From assembly GCF_001698205.1 (NCBI RefSeq), contig NZ_CP016591.1:1240001-1304000 (forward strand): a stretch of DNA of 64,000 nt, given 5' to 3'. The stretch is from Tsuneonella dongtanensis (GTDB lineage Bacteria > Pseudomonadota > Alphaproteobacteria > Sphingomonadales > Sphingomonadaceae). Positions 35,608-42,543 of this stretch are shown here, in pieces. Positions within the stretch are counted from its first letter, which is position 1. Every line of letters starts with the position of its first letter. The notes beneath the pieces are model-generated. The model was given only the letters and a program-made list of their open reading frames with translations. It made no database searches and was not told the origin of the DNA. The position numbers and the translations under genes were made by a program.

Positions 35608-36225
35608 ATGGGTCAGCGCAACGTCATCCACTTCGTCGACGCGGACATTCGCATGCGGGCGGACCTCGCCCGCACGGCCTTCGCGATGGGGCATCACGCA
35701 GAGGTCTATGCCGATCTCGGCGAACTGTGCGAGCATCCGCCGCAGCGCGGCATCGTCGTCGTTCGCGACCAGTTGGAGAGCGGCGGGATCGAGGCCACGC
35801 TCGACCTGCTTGCCCGGGTCGGGATCTGGCTGCCGGTGGTCGCCATGGACGAAGCGCCGCGGACCGCGCGGGTGGTCGCCGCGATCAAGGCGGGCGCGCT
35901 CGACTACCTGCCGCTGCCGCTGGAGCCGGAACGGCTCGATGCCATGCTCGAACGGATCGGCGACGAGGCGCGCGAGCATGCCGAGGCGCGCCGACGGATG
36001 GTCGAGGCGCGCGGCCGGATCGGCGCGCTCTCTACGCGCGAGCGCGAAGTGCTCGACTGGCTGGCGATGGGCAGCAGCAACAAGGCGATCGCGCGCGAAC
36101 TCCAGATCAGCCCGCGCACGGTCGAGATCCACCGCGCCAACATGATGACCAAGCTCGGTGCCAGCCATGCCGCCGAGGCGGTGCGCCTGCGGATCGAGGC
36201 GCGCCTCGACGGGGCGCGGCTCTAG
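35608..36225 (+). CDS. Atypical NarL/FixJ-family response regulator
   Basis: 205 residues: receiver-like domain 1-115 and a C-terminal LuxR-type helix-turn-helix (LSTREREVLDWLAMGSSNKA, 141-160, then SPRTVEIHRANMM). The receiver keeps D11 and D13, but the phosphoacceptor position reads VVVRDQL, placing R53 where Asp is expected with D54 one residue on, and the conserved Lys site reads LPLPLEP. It may be phosphorylation-independent or use a shifted Asp. The upstream 20 bases form a CCGGC/GCCGG hairpin with no clear ribosome site. It lies 174 bp past the Anbu gene. Confidence 0.78.
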   Translation: MGQRNVIHFVDADIRMRADLARTAFAMGHHAEVYADLGELCEHPPQRGIVVVRDQLESGGIEATLDLLARVGIWLPVVAMDEAPRTARVVAAIKAGALDYLPLPLEPERLDAMLERIGDEAREHAEARRRMVEARGRIGALSTREREVLDWLAMGSSNKAIARELQISPRTVEIHRANMMTKLGASHAAEAVRLRIEARLDGARL

Positions 36226-36229
36226 GGCG

Positions 36230-36907
36230 TCAGCGGCAGAAACCGCGGCCGGTCGCTTCCAGATGGAAATGGTCGCGGTGCGCGGCGTTGTAGGCCGGTC
36301 CCAGGATCGTCCCGAAGCGCTTGCACGCGCTGGCGTGCACCAGCCGCAGGAACCGCTGCTCGTCCGGTGTGCCGCCGCTCCAGTCCTCGAGCACGCTGAT
36401 GCGTCGCCCGTCCGCCAGCACGAACGCGCCGATGTCGACCGCCTGCGCGGTGGCGTGGGCCGACATCCGGTCGCTTCCGGCGATCGTGCGGCACGAGTAG
36501 CTGCCCATCGTTTCGATCCGAGCGAGTGGGGCGCCGAGTACTTCGCGCGCCGCGCGGTCGACCCCGAAGCGCGCCCAGGCTGCCAGGGTATCGGCCAGCG
36601 GGCACGACACCGGGCCGAGGTTGGTCAACTGGAAACGCGCCGCGTCACCCTGCAGCGCGGTCAGGCTTACGGTGCCGACGGTCGCGCAGCCCGCGCCGTA
36701 GAAGCGATCGGGCAAGGGAGAGAAATTCGCGCCGCGCGCGCCGAGTTCGCCGAGGCAGACCTGCGTTTCGGGCGCGACCGCCACCGCGCGCGGCGCAGCC
36801 TGCGCCTGTGGCCGCACCGGCTCGCGTCCACCCGGCACGAGGTTGCCGCACGCGGCGAGCGTCAGGGCCAGCGATAAAGCCAGAGCAGAGGCGGGGCGGC
36901 GAAGCAT
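36230..36907 (-). CDS. Extensin-like C-terminal domain lipoprotein
   Basis: 225 residues with lipoprotein signal (ALALSLALTLAAC). The extensin_C domain (PF06904 type) starts near CLGELGARG and includes GAGCATVGTV, SYSCRTIAGSDRMSAHATAQAVDIGAF and the final HRDHFHLEATGRGFC. The pattern S-x-H-x(6)-D and HxH resembles the zinc-binding site of D,D-peptidase-like folds, so peptidoglycan binding or hydrolysis is plausible. I start at ATG 36907 with GGAG ten bases upstream; a GTG at 36916 is the alternative. Confidence 0.82.
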   Translation of the reverse strand: MLRRPASALALSLALTLAACGNLVPGGREPVRPQAQAAPRAVAVAPETQVCLGELGARGANFSPLPDRFYGAGCATVGTVSLTALQGDAARFQLTNLGPVSCPLADTLAAWARFGVDRAAREVLGAPLARIETMGSYSCRTIAGSDRMSAHATAQAVDIGAFVLADGRRISVLEDWSGGTPDEQRFLRLVHASACKRFGTILGPAYNAAHRDHFHLEATGRGFCR

Positions 36908-36942
36908 GGACGCCACTCTCCCGCATCATGGTTAACCAATCC

Positions 36943-38406
36943 CTAATCGGCGGGGGTCGGCTCGGTCGATGGAGCGGTCGGTGCGGTCAGCAGGCTGACG
37001 GCGACGATCGCGACCCAGGCCGCCACGAAGCCGGGCAGGATTTCGTAGACTCCGGGACCGCCCATGAATGCTGCGTCCCAGCGCCGCCAAACCCATACGA
37101 TCACGACTGCCGCGCCGGTGACGAGTCCCGCCAGGGCCCCTGCGCCGGTCATCCGCTGCCATGTCAGCGAGAGCACGATCAACGGACCGAACGCCGCGCC
37201 GAACCCGGCCCATGCGTGCGCGACGAGGCCGAGGACCTCGCTCTCGGGGTCCGCCGCGATCGCGATTCCCGCCAGCGCCACGAGCAGCACGCACAGACGG
37301 CCGACGTTCACCGCTTCGCGCTCCCCGGCGCTCTTGCGCAGGAAGAGGCGGTAGAAATCCTCGGTCAGCGAGCTGGATGAAACGAGAAGCTGGGAGGAGA
37401 TCGTGCTCATGATCGCAGCCAGCAGCGCGGCATAGAGAAACCCCGTCACCAGCGGATGGAACAGCGCGTTGGCGAGCAGGATGAAGATCGTTTCCGGATC
37501 GCCCAGCACCAGGCCGTTGCGCTCGACATAGGCGCGACCGGCAAGGCCCACCCCGATCGCGCCGGCCAGGCAGATCGCCATCCAGCCCATGCCGATCCAC
37601 CGCGCCTTCGGGACATCCGCGACCGAGCGGATCGCCATGAACCGCACGATGATGTGCGGCTGGCCGAAATAGCCCAGGCCCCACGTCACCGCCGAGAGCC
37701 AGCCGACCACGGTGAGACCCTGGGTCAGGCTGAGGAAGCCCTCCTGCGGCACGGCGGCGATGCTTCCGCCGGCGCTGCCTCCTTCGCCGAACATCACGAC
37801 CAGCGGCATCAGGACGAGCGCGCCGAACATGATGATGCCTTGCACGAAATCGGTCAGGCTCACGGCCAGGAAGCCGCCGATCATGGTGTAGACCAGCACG
37901 ACGCTCGCCGTGATCCAGATGCCGGTCATGTAATCGCCGCCGAACGCCATCTCGAACAGCTTTCCGCCGCCCACCATGCCGGCCGCGGTGTAGACGGTGA
38001 AGAACAGCACCACGATCACCGCGCTCGTCAGTCGCAGGGCGACCGCGTGGGAGGGAAAGCGGTTGCCGAGGAATTCCGGTATCGTCAGGGCATCGCCGAG
38101 CGCCTCGGTCTGGCGGCGGAGGCGCGGGGCGACGACGATCCAGTTGACCAGGGCGCCGACGAAAAGCCCGATCCCGATCCACGCCTCGACAAGACCGCTC
38201 GCGTAGAGCGCGCCCGGCAGGCCCAGCAGCAGCCAGCCCGACATGTCGCTGGCCCCGGCAGAGAGCGCCGCCACGCCCGGCGAGAGGTTGCGGCCGGCCA
38301 GCAGATACCCTTCGCTGTCCGCAGTCGACTTGCGCCAGGCGTAGAGCCCGATCCCGAGCATGAGCAGGAAATAAAGCGCGAGGGAAACGAGGACGCCGGT
38401 CTGCAT
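36943..38406 (-). CDS. putP: Sodium/proline symporter PutP
   Basis: 487 residues, about thirteen membrane helices, sodium:solute symporter family. The sequence SAGASDMSGWLLLGLPGALY is the PutP signature of helix 2, and STISSQLLVSSSSLTEDFYR matches helix 9, which binds sodium. It imports proline with Na+, for nutrition or osmoprotection. No putA lies nearby. The start at 38406 (MQTGVLV) is used; the upstream frame to 38490 is unconserved. Confidence 0.9.
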   Translation of the reverse strand: MQTGVLVSLALYFLLMLGIGLYAWRKSTADSEGYLLAGRNLSPGVAALSAGASDMSGWLLLGLPGALYASGLVEAWIGIGLFVGALVNWIVVAPRLRRQTEALGDALTIPEFLGNRFPSHAVALRLTSAVIVVLFFTVYTAAGMVGGGKLFEMAFGGDYMTGIWITASVVLVYTMIGGFLAVSLTDFVQGIIMFGALVLMPLVVMFGEGGSAGGSIAAVPQEGFLSLTQGLTVVGWLSAVTWGLGYFGQPHIIVRFMAIRSVADVPKARWIGMGWMAICLAGAIGVGLAGRAYVERNGLVLGDPETIFILLANALFHPLVTGFLYAALLAAIMSTISSQLLVSSSSLTEDFYRLFLRKSAGEREAVNVGRLCVLLVALAGIAIAADPESEVLGLVAHAWAGFGAAFGPLIVLSLTWQRMTGAGALAGLVTGAAVVIVWVWRRWDAAFMGGPGVYEILPGFVAAWVAIVAVSLLTAPTAPSTEPTPAD

Positions 38407-38461
38407 GGTGCCGGGTGTTAGCGCTTCCCCGGGCCACTGGCCAGCGAGCCAGCCGGCATCG

Positions 38462-39100
38462 TCACCAACGGATAAGGCGCGGTCCCGCAATCCGGCCGAC
38501 GAGCCCCGTCACGAACACCGGCACGATGTGCCAGACGCCCAAGTGGGCCAGCCCATCGAGCGGACACGTGAGCCCATAGGCCGCAGACCCCAGGGCGCTC
38601 GCGGCGACCCCGAGGAAAAGTCCTGCTCGTTCGGGCGCGACCGGTGCCCCGCGGCGAAGCCACAGGCCAAGCGACAGGGCGACCAGAAGCGAGGATGCTC
38701 CCGCCTTCAAGGCACAGTCGAGGTCGATCCATCGGTCGATCGTCGGGCCGTGAGAAACGCCCGGCGCCATCCACGCGATCAGCGCGGCGAGCGGCAGCAG
38801 CGCCAGTCCCGCCATGGCCCACTTGGGCCCATCGTAGGCGGCGCCAACACGCGGGGACGCCATGGCGACCACCGCCAATGCCGATGAAATGCCGGTGAGC
38901 AGGAGGAGCCCGTTGGCGACGATCGACATCTCCGCCATAGGTTCGTCGAGAAATACGGGCCGTCCGAACATCACGAACACGGCCGCCACCGTCGCGGCGA
39001 AGGCAAGGCCTACCGCAGCCGCCCCGGAGCGCATCTTGAGCGGCCGCACCGGCGCGAGGTCGTCGACCAGGCTGTCGATCAGGGGATTGTCGTGCATCAT
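38462..39100 (-). CDS. nrsF: NrsF, membrane anti-sigma factor of SigF (DUF1109)
   Basis: 212 residues with six predicted membrane helices and a short cytosolic N-terminus (NPLIDSLVDDLAPVRPLK), the DUF1109/NrsF family. Cysteines C129 (LDCALKAG) and C179 (GLTCPLDG) match the pair that the Caulobacter NrsF uses to sense heavy-metal stress. It would hold SigF inactive at the membrane until metals or oxidants attack these thiols. The start at 39100 lies 4 bp after the sigF stop; a second ATG follows directly. It is the last gene of the bufA1-doxX-sigF-nrsF operon. Confidence 0.9.
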   Translation of the reverse strand: MMHDNPLIDSLVDDLAPVRPLKMRSGAAAVGLAFAATVAAVFVMFGRPVFLDEPMAEMSIVANGLLLLTGISSALAVVAMASPRVGAAYDGPKWAMAGLALLPLAALIAWMAPGVSHGPTIDRWIDLDCALKAGASSLLVALSLGLWLRRGAPVAPERAGLFLGVAASALGSAAYGLTCPLDGLAHLGVWHIVPVFVTGLVGRIAGPRLIRW

Positions 39101-39104
39101 GTCT

Positions 39105-39635
39105 TCAATTCGCTTTTTCGACGAGGGCGGCAAGGCGCTTGAGCCCCCGGTGGACGTTCACTTTGACAAGCGACTCGCTCTGTCCGCAGATGCGGGCGGC
39201 GTCGCTCACCGGCTGGCCCTGGATCTTGACAAGGCGGATGGCGGTGGCCTGCGCCTCGGGCAGGCTTTCGAACAGGCGATCGAGGCTGATCCGCGCGGCG
39301 ACGGCGTCCTGCTCGGGCAACTGCTCGAACTCATATCCTTCGATGCCGACTTCCTCGTTGCGATAGACGCGGCGCAAGTGGTCGACCCAGCGATACCGCG
39401 CGATCGCCGCGAGCCACGGCAGGAACGGCCTCGCCGGGTCGTAACTGGCACGTTTGGCGTGCAGGCTGACAAGCACTTCCTGCACCAGGTCGTCGAGCTG
39501 TTCCGGTGCGACCCGACGGCGAAAGTAGCGGGTAAGCCAGCCACCGCATTCGCGCAGGAGCGCGTTGTAGGCAGTTCGGTCGCCGCCTTGGCTGGCGCGC
39601 ATCAATTGCGCGAGGGTGGCCTCGTCGGCGATCAC
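39105..39635 (-). CDS. sigF: ECF sigma factor SigF (metal stress)
   Basis: 176 residues, GTG start overlapping the doxX stop (GTGA). Region 2: LDDLVQEVLVSLH and FLPWLAAIARYRWVDHLRR; region 4: SDAARICGQSESLVKVNVHRGLK. Pairing with a DUF1109 protein and a bufferin gene defines it as SigF-like, the sigma factor that answers chromate, cadmium and copper in Caulobacter. Two GTAAC(C/G)-N16-CGAA promoters in the adjacent divergent region are its probable targets, one of which drives its own operon. Confidence 0.9.
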   Translation of the reverse strand: MIADEATLAQLMRASQGGDRTAYNALLRECGGWLTRYFRRRVAPEQLDDLVQEVLVSLHAKRASYDPARPFLPWLAAIARYRWVDHLRRVYRNEEVGIEGYEFEQLPEQDAVAARISLDRLFESLPEAQATAIRLVKIQGQPVSDAARICGQSESLVKVNVHRGLKRLAALVEKAN

Positions 39636-40105
39636 TGGACCACGCGCCGCGCGAGCAGGTGATCGAGCGAGAGCAAGCCGCCGCCGCGCGCCACAAGTAC
39701 CAGCGCCATCGCCGCCCACAGCGAGTGGGTCGGCCACCACGCTTCGGGATAGACGAAGAGCTGGATCACCAGCGTCATGCCGATGAGGCCCAGCGCAGAG
39801 AGCCGGGTGGCGAGTCCGAGCACGAGGAGGATCGGCAGGACCGTTTCTCCCCACAGCGCCATCTGCGCGGACAGCCCAGCCGGCACCGGGACGCCCGCGT
39901 ACTCGCTCTCGAAGAGGAAGCGGGAGGTGTCGCTCAGTTCCATCCAGGTCCCCTCGACCACCTTGGTCCGGCCCGAGCGCCAGAACACGCCGCCGAGCGC
40001 AAGACGGGTCAGCAGCAGGGCAGCCGCTTCGACCGCGGCCGACGATAGCATTCCGGCGAGCCGGTCCCAATGGTGCCGGATTCCAGGGTGGACGAGGGTG
40101 CCCAT
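39632..40105 (-). CDS. DoxX-family membrane protein of the bufferin operon
   Basis: 157 residues with four helices (LLLTRLALGGVFWRSG near the start, GETVLPILLVLGLATRL in the middle), typical DoxX. DoxX genes accompany bufferin operons and other metallophore clusters; a role in membrane redox chemistry or thiol handling is suspected. The start at 40105 is 5 bp after the bufA1 stop. An open frame continues upstream through bufA1, but that is a different reading frame and is rejected. Confidence 0.88.
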   Translation of the reverse strand: MGTLVHPGIRHHWDRLAGMLSSAAVEAAALLLTRLALGGVFWRSGRTKVVEGTWMELSDTSRFLFESEYAGVPVPAGLSAQMALWGETVLPILLVLGLATRLSALGLIGMTLVIQLFVYPEAWWPTHSLWAAMALVLVARGGGLLSLDHLLARRVVQ

Positions 40106-40110
40106 GGCGA

Positions 40111-40389
40111 TCAGCGCTTGACCGGGGTGAGCGAACCCTTGCCCTTGGGGGTCTGGGTCTTCACGCAAGTGCCTTCCTTGACGAGCTTCCAGGCATTGCC
40201 CTGGTAGTCGCGGGTCGATGTGCCCGCGCAGCTCGTACCGGGGCCGGCGGCGCAGTCGTTCTTGCCCGCCTTGGAGATGCCGTAGCACTTTTCCATTTTG
40301 TCGGCGGCGTGGGCGGGGGCGCCGAGCGCAAAGGTGGCGGCAATGGCCGCCAGTGCGATCGATCCGGCGGCAATCGAGGTCTTGTTCAT
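40111..40389 (-). CDS. bufA1: BufA1-type bufferin precursor (DUF2282)
   Basis: 92 residues: signal peptide 1-28 (ALGAPAHA) and a 64-residue core with four cysteines, C35, C46, C54 and C75, in the DUF2282 pattern ([13 protein letters not shown] ... EGTC). Bufferins are RiPPs whose cysteines are converted by the BufB iron enzyme with BufC into copper-binding heterocycles and exported to buffer periplasmic copper. It is the first gene of an operon with doxX, sigF and nrsF and is preceded by a SigF-type promoter. It has no bufB of its own, so the divergent BufBC pair probably modifies it. Confidence 0.88.
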   Translation of the reverse strand: MNKTSIAAGSIALAAIAATFALGAPAHAADKMEKCYGISKAGKNDCAAGPGTSCAGTSTRDYQGNAWKLVKEGTCVKTQTPKGKGSLTPVKR

Positions 40390-40432
40390 GGCAGTCTTCC
40401 CTTTTCGTTCGGGGTGGGTCTCGCCCTGCCAA

Positions 40433-40458
40433 TTCGGGAAGTCTGCCGGTGCGGTTAC
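40433..40458 (-). promoter_or_regulatory. SigF-type promoter of bufA1-doxX-sigF-nrsF
   Basis: Minus-strand GTAACC (40458-40453), 16 bases, CGAA (40436-40433). This equals the Caulobacter SigF motif GTAACC-N16-CGAA. It starts the operon that includes sigF itself, so SigF is autoregulated. Confidence 0.82.
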
Positions 40459-40483
40459 AGCCGCTTTCTTTTTTCCTTGCGCT

Positions 40484-40509
40484 GTAACGGCGCGCTCCAT
40501 GGGGGCGAA
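40484..40509 (+). promoter_or_regulatory. SigF-type promoter of bufA2-bufB-bufC
   Basis: GTAACG (40484-40489), 16 bases, CGAA (40506-40509), one base from the motif on the other arm and with identical spacing. The transcription start would be about 30 bases before the bufA2 ATG. Confidence 0.8.
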
Positions 40510-40552
40510 CCAGCCCGTGCCGATCACCGGCAAGCACACGGGAGATTTCCAC

Positions 40553-40837
40553 ATGACCACGATTCGCAGCGGCGCCAGCATCGCCGCTTCCGCCGCGCTC
40601 TTCGCGATGTCCGCCATGGTCTTCGCCGCCGAGCCGCCTGCCGGCAGCACCGGCCGGGCCCTCGGAAAGGAGGACACGGTGCATTGCTACGGCGTCCACA
40701 GCTGCAAGGGCAACGCGGACTGCAAGACCACCGCCAACGAGTGCAAGGGCCAGAACGTCTGCAAGGGCCATGGCTTCAAGGCGATGGCCGCGGGCCAGTG
40801 CCTCGCCAAGGGCGGCACCATCGGCGACCTTGGCTGA
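40553..40837 (+). CDS. bufA2: BufA2-type bufferin precursor
   Basis: 94 residues: signal peptide 1-26 (AMVFAAE) and a core with six cysteines at 45, 51, 57, 64, 70 and 83, in a [15 protein letters not shown] / [13 protein letters not shown] pattern typical of the BufA2 bufferin subfamily. It is the precursor for BufBC maturation. GGAG lies 8 bases before the ATG. It differs from BufA1 on the other arm in number and spacing of cysteines, so the two products may bind metal differently. A 14-bp stem-loop separates it from bufB. Confidence 0.87.
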   Translation: MTTIRSGASIAASAALFAMSAMVFAAEPPAGSTGRALGKEDTVHCYGVHSCKGNADCKTTANECKGQNVCKGHGFKAMAAGQCLAKGGTIGDLG

Positions 40838-40851
40838 CGACAGTCGGCCCT

Positions 40852-40902
40852 GCGTCCCGCCGGGGTCCCGTACCCCCCTCCTCGTCCCCGGCGGGACGCT
40901 TT
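40852..40902 (+). other. Stem-loop between bufA2 and bufB, probable attenuator or mRNA stabiliser
   Basis: GCGTCCCGCCGGGG (40852-40865) pairs perfectly with 40886-40899 around a 20-base pyrimidine-rich loop that includes CCTCCT. Only three U follow, so it should be a leaky terminator or a 3' end protector that gives more precursor than enzyme. Confidence 0.7.
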
Positions 40903-40927
40903 ACCGCAGGAAGCGAACGAGATTTCC

Positions 40928-41764
40928 ATGCCGACTGAACCCACTGCCTTTTCCGGCTTCGGCCTCGGCTTGCGCAGAGAGCATTATGCCGACTTCGTCG
41001 AGGGCGGGGTGGCAGTCGATTTCGTCGAGATCATCTCGGAAAACTACATGGTCGACGGCGGCCGTCCGTTGGCGACGCTGGACAAGGTGCGCGCGCACTA
41101 CCCGGTGGCGATGCACGGCGTCTCCCTGTCGATCGGCCGGGCCGAGGGGCTGGACGACGGGTATCTCCGGCGGCTGCGCGACCTCGCCGACCGGATCGAG
41201 CCGCTATGGGTGTCCGATCACCTGTGCTGGACGGGCACCAACGCGCACACCACCCACGACCTCCTGCCGATGCCCTACACCCGCGAGGCGCTCGACCTCG
41301 TCTGCCGCAACATCGACCGCGCGCAGGATGCTCTGGGCCGCACGATGCTGTTCGAGAACCCGTCGAGCTACCTCGCCTTCCCGGAGGACGAGATGCGCGA
41401 GTGGGAATTCATCGCCGAGATGGCGCGTCGGACCGGGTGCAGCCTGTTGCTCGACGTCAACAACGTCTACGTCAGCGCGCACAACCACGGATTCGAAGCC
41501 GAGGATTTTCTTGCCGGGCTCCCCGCCGACCGGGTGCGGCAGATGCACCTTGCCGGGCATACACCCGGCGAGATCCTGATCGACACCCACGACCGGCCGG
41601 TATGCGACGGCGTCTGGGACCTCTACGCCAGGGCGGTCGAGCGCTTCGGCCACGCAGCGACGATGATCGAGCGCGACGACGACGTGCCGCCGCTCACCGA
41701 CTTGCTCGCCGAACTCGACGTCGCGCGAGGCTTCGCGAGCGCGGTGGAAAGGCGCGCGGCGTGA
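40928..41764 (+). CDS. bufB: BufB, multinuclear non-heme iron enzyme (DUF692/MNIO)
   Basis: 278 residues, TIM-barrel family related to methanobactin MbnB. Likely metal ligands are visible as AMHGVSLSIG, VSDHLCW, LFENPSSYL, LLDVNNVYVSAHNH, MHLAGH and DTHDRPV. MNIO enzymes use two or three irons and O2 to turn peptide cysteines into thiooxazole or oxazolone groups; here the substrate should be BufA2 and perhaps BufA1. AGGAAG precedes the ATG. Its stop overlaps the bufC start (GTGA). Confidence 0.92.
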   Translation: MPTEPTAFSGFGLGLRREHYADFVEGGVAVDFVEIISENYMVDGGRPLATLDKVRAHYPVAMHGVSLSIGRAEGLDDGYLRRLRDLADRIEPLWVSDHLCWTGTNAHTTHDLLPMPYTREALDLVCRNIDRAQDALGRTMLFENPSSYLAFPEDEMREWEFIAEMARRTGCSLLLDVNNVYVSAHNHGFEAEDFLAGLPADRVRQMHLAGHTPGEILIDTHDRPVCDGVWDLYARAVERFGHAATMIERDDDVPPLTDLLAELDVARGFASAVERRAA

Positions 41765-42543
41765 GCCTGGCCGCCGTCCAACACGATTTTCTCGCCCAGG
41801 TCCTCGACGAGGATGCCGCCATGCCGCCGCACTGGTCGGCGCGCGAGCGGACGGGGATGGCCATCTACCGCAACGCCTATCGCGCGCAACTGGTGGGTGC
41901 CCTCGGCGAAACGTTTCCCGCGGTGAAGGCCTGGGTCGGCGACGAATCCTTCGCCCGGGCCGCGGCGCACCATGCGATCGTCAACCCTCCTTCGAGCTGG
42001 TCGCTCGACCATCTGGGCGCGGGCTTCGACGAAACGCTGGAAGAGCTGTTCGCGAACGATCCAGAGGTCGCCGAACTCGCATGGCTCGAATGGCATATGC
42101 ACCTTGCCTTCGTCGCCCGCGACGCGGTGCCGCTCGACCAAGCGGGGCTCGCCGCGGCGATAGGCACGGTTGATCCTGAGGACATCGCAGCGCTGCGGTT
42201 CACGACCCTCCCCGGACTCGCCGCGCGGCGCGTGTCCCACGATATCCCCGCGATCTGGACCGCCGCCACGTCCAACGCCGAGCTTCCCTCGGACTACCGG
42301 CTGGCCGAAGCCGCCGGCATCGTCGTCTGGCGCGAGGGGCTGCGATCGGTGTTCCGGCCCGCCTCCGCGGGCGAGGCGGACTGCCTCGCGCTTGCGGCCG
42401 GGGGCGCGACTTTCGGAGAGGTCTGCGCTTTGCTCGGCGAACGCCGCGCGGACGAGGCGAGCGCCGCCGCCGCTGCGGGCGAAATGCTCACGCGCTGGAT
42501 CTGCGACGGGATGCTCGCGGCGATCGGCCCCCGAAAGCCCTAG
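41761..42543 (+). CDS. bufC: BufC, DUF2063 partner of BufB
   Basis: 260 residues, GTG start overlapping the bufB stop. The N-terminal DUF2063 domain (QHDFLAQVL, RTGMAIYRNAYRAQLVGAL, then TFPAVKAWVGDESF) is the part that binds the precursor leader in MbnC-like partners. The C-terminal part is a less conserved winged-helix-like region ending in [10 protein letters not shown]. It forms a complex with BufB. The 3' end overlaps typA by 4 bases on the opposite strand. Confidence 0.9.
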   Translation: MSLAAVQHDFLAQVLDEDAAMPPHWSARERTGMAIYRNAYRAQLVGALGETFPAVKAWVGDESFARAAAHHAIVNPPSSWSLDHLGAGFDETLEELFANDPEVAELAWLEWHMHLAFVARDAVPLDQAGLAAAIGTVDPEDIAALRFTTLPGLAARRVSHDIPAIWTAATSNAELPSDYRLAEAAGIVVWREGLRSVFRPASAGEADCLALAAGGATFGEVCALLGERRADEASAAAAAGEMLTRWICDGMLAAIGPRKP

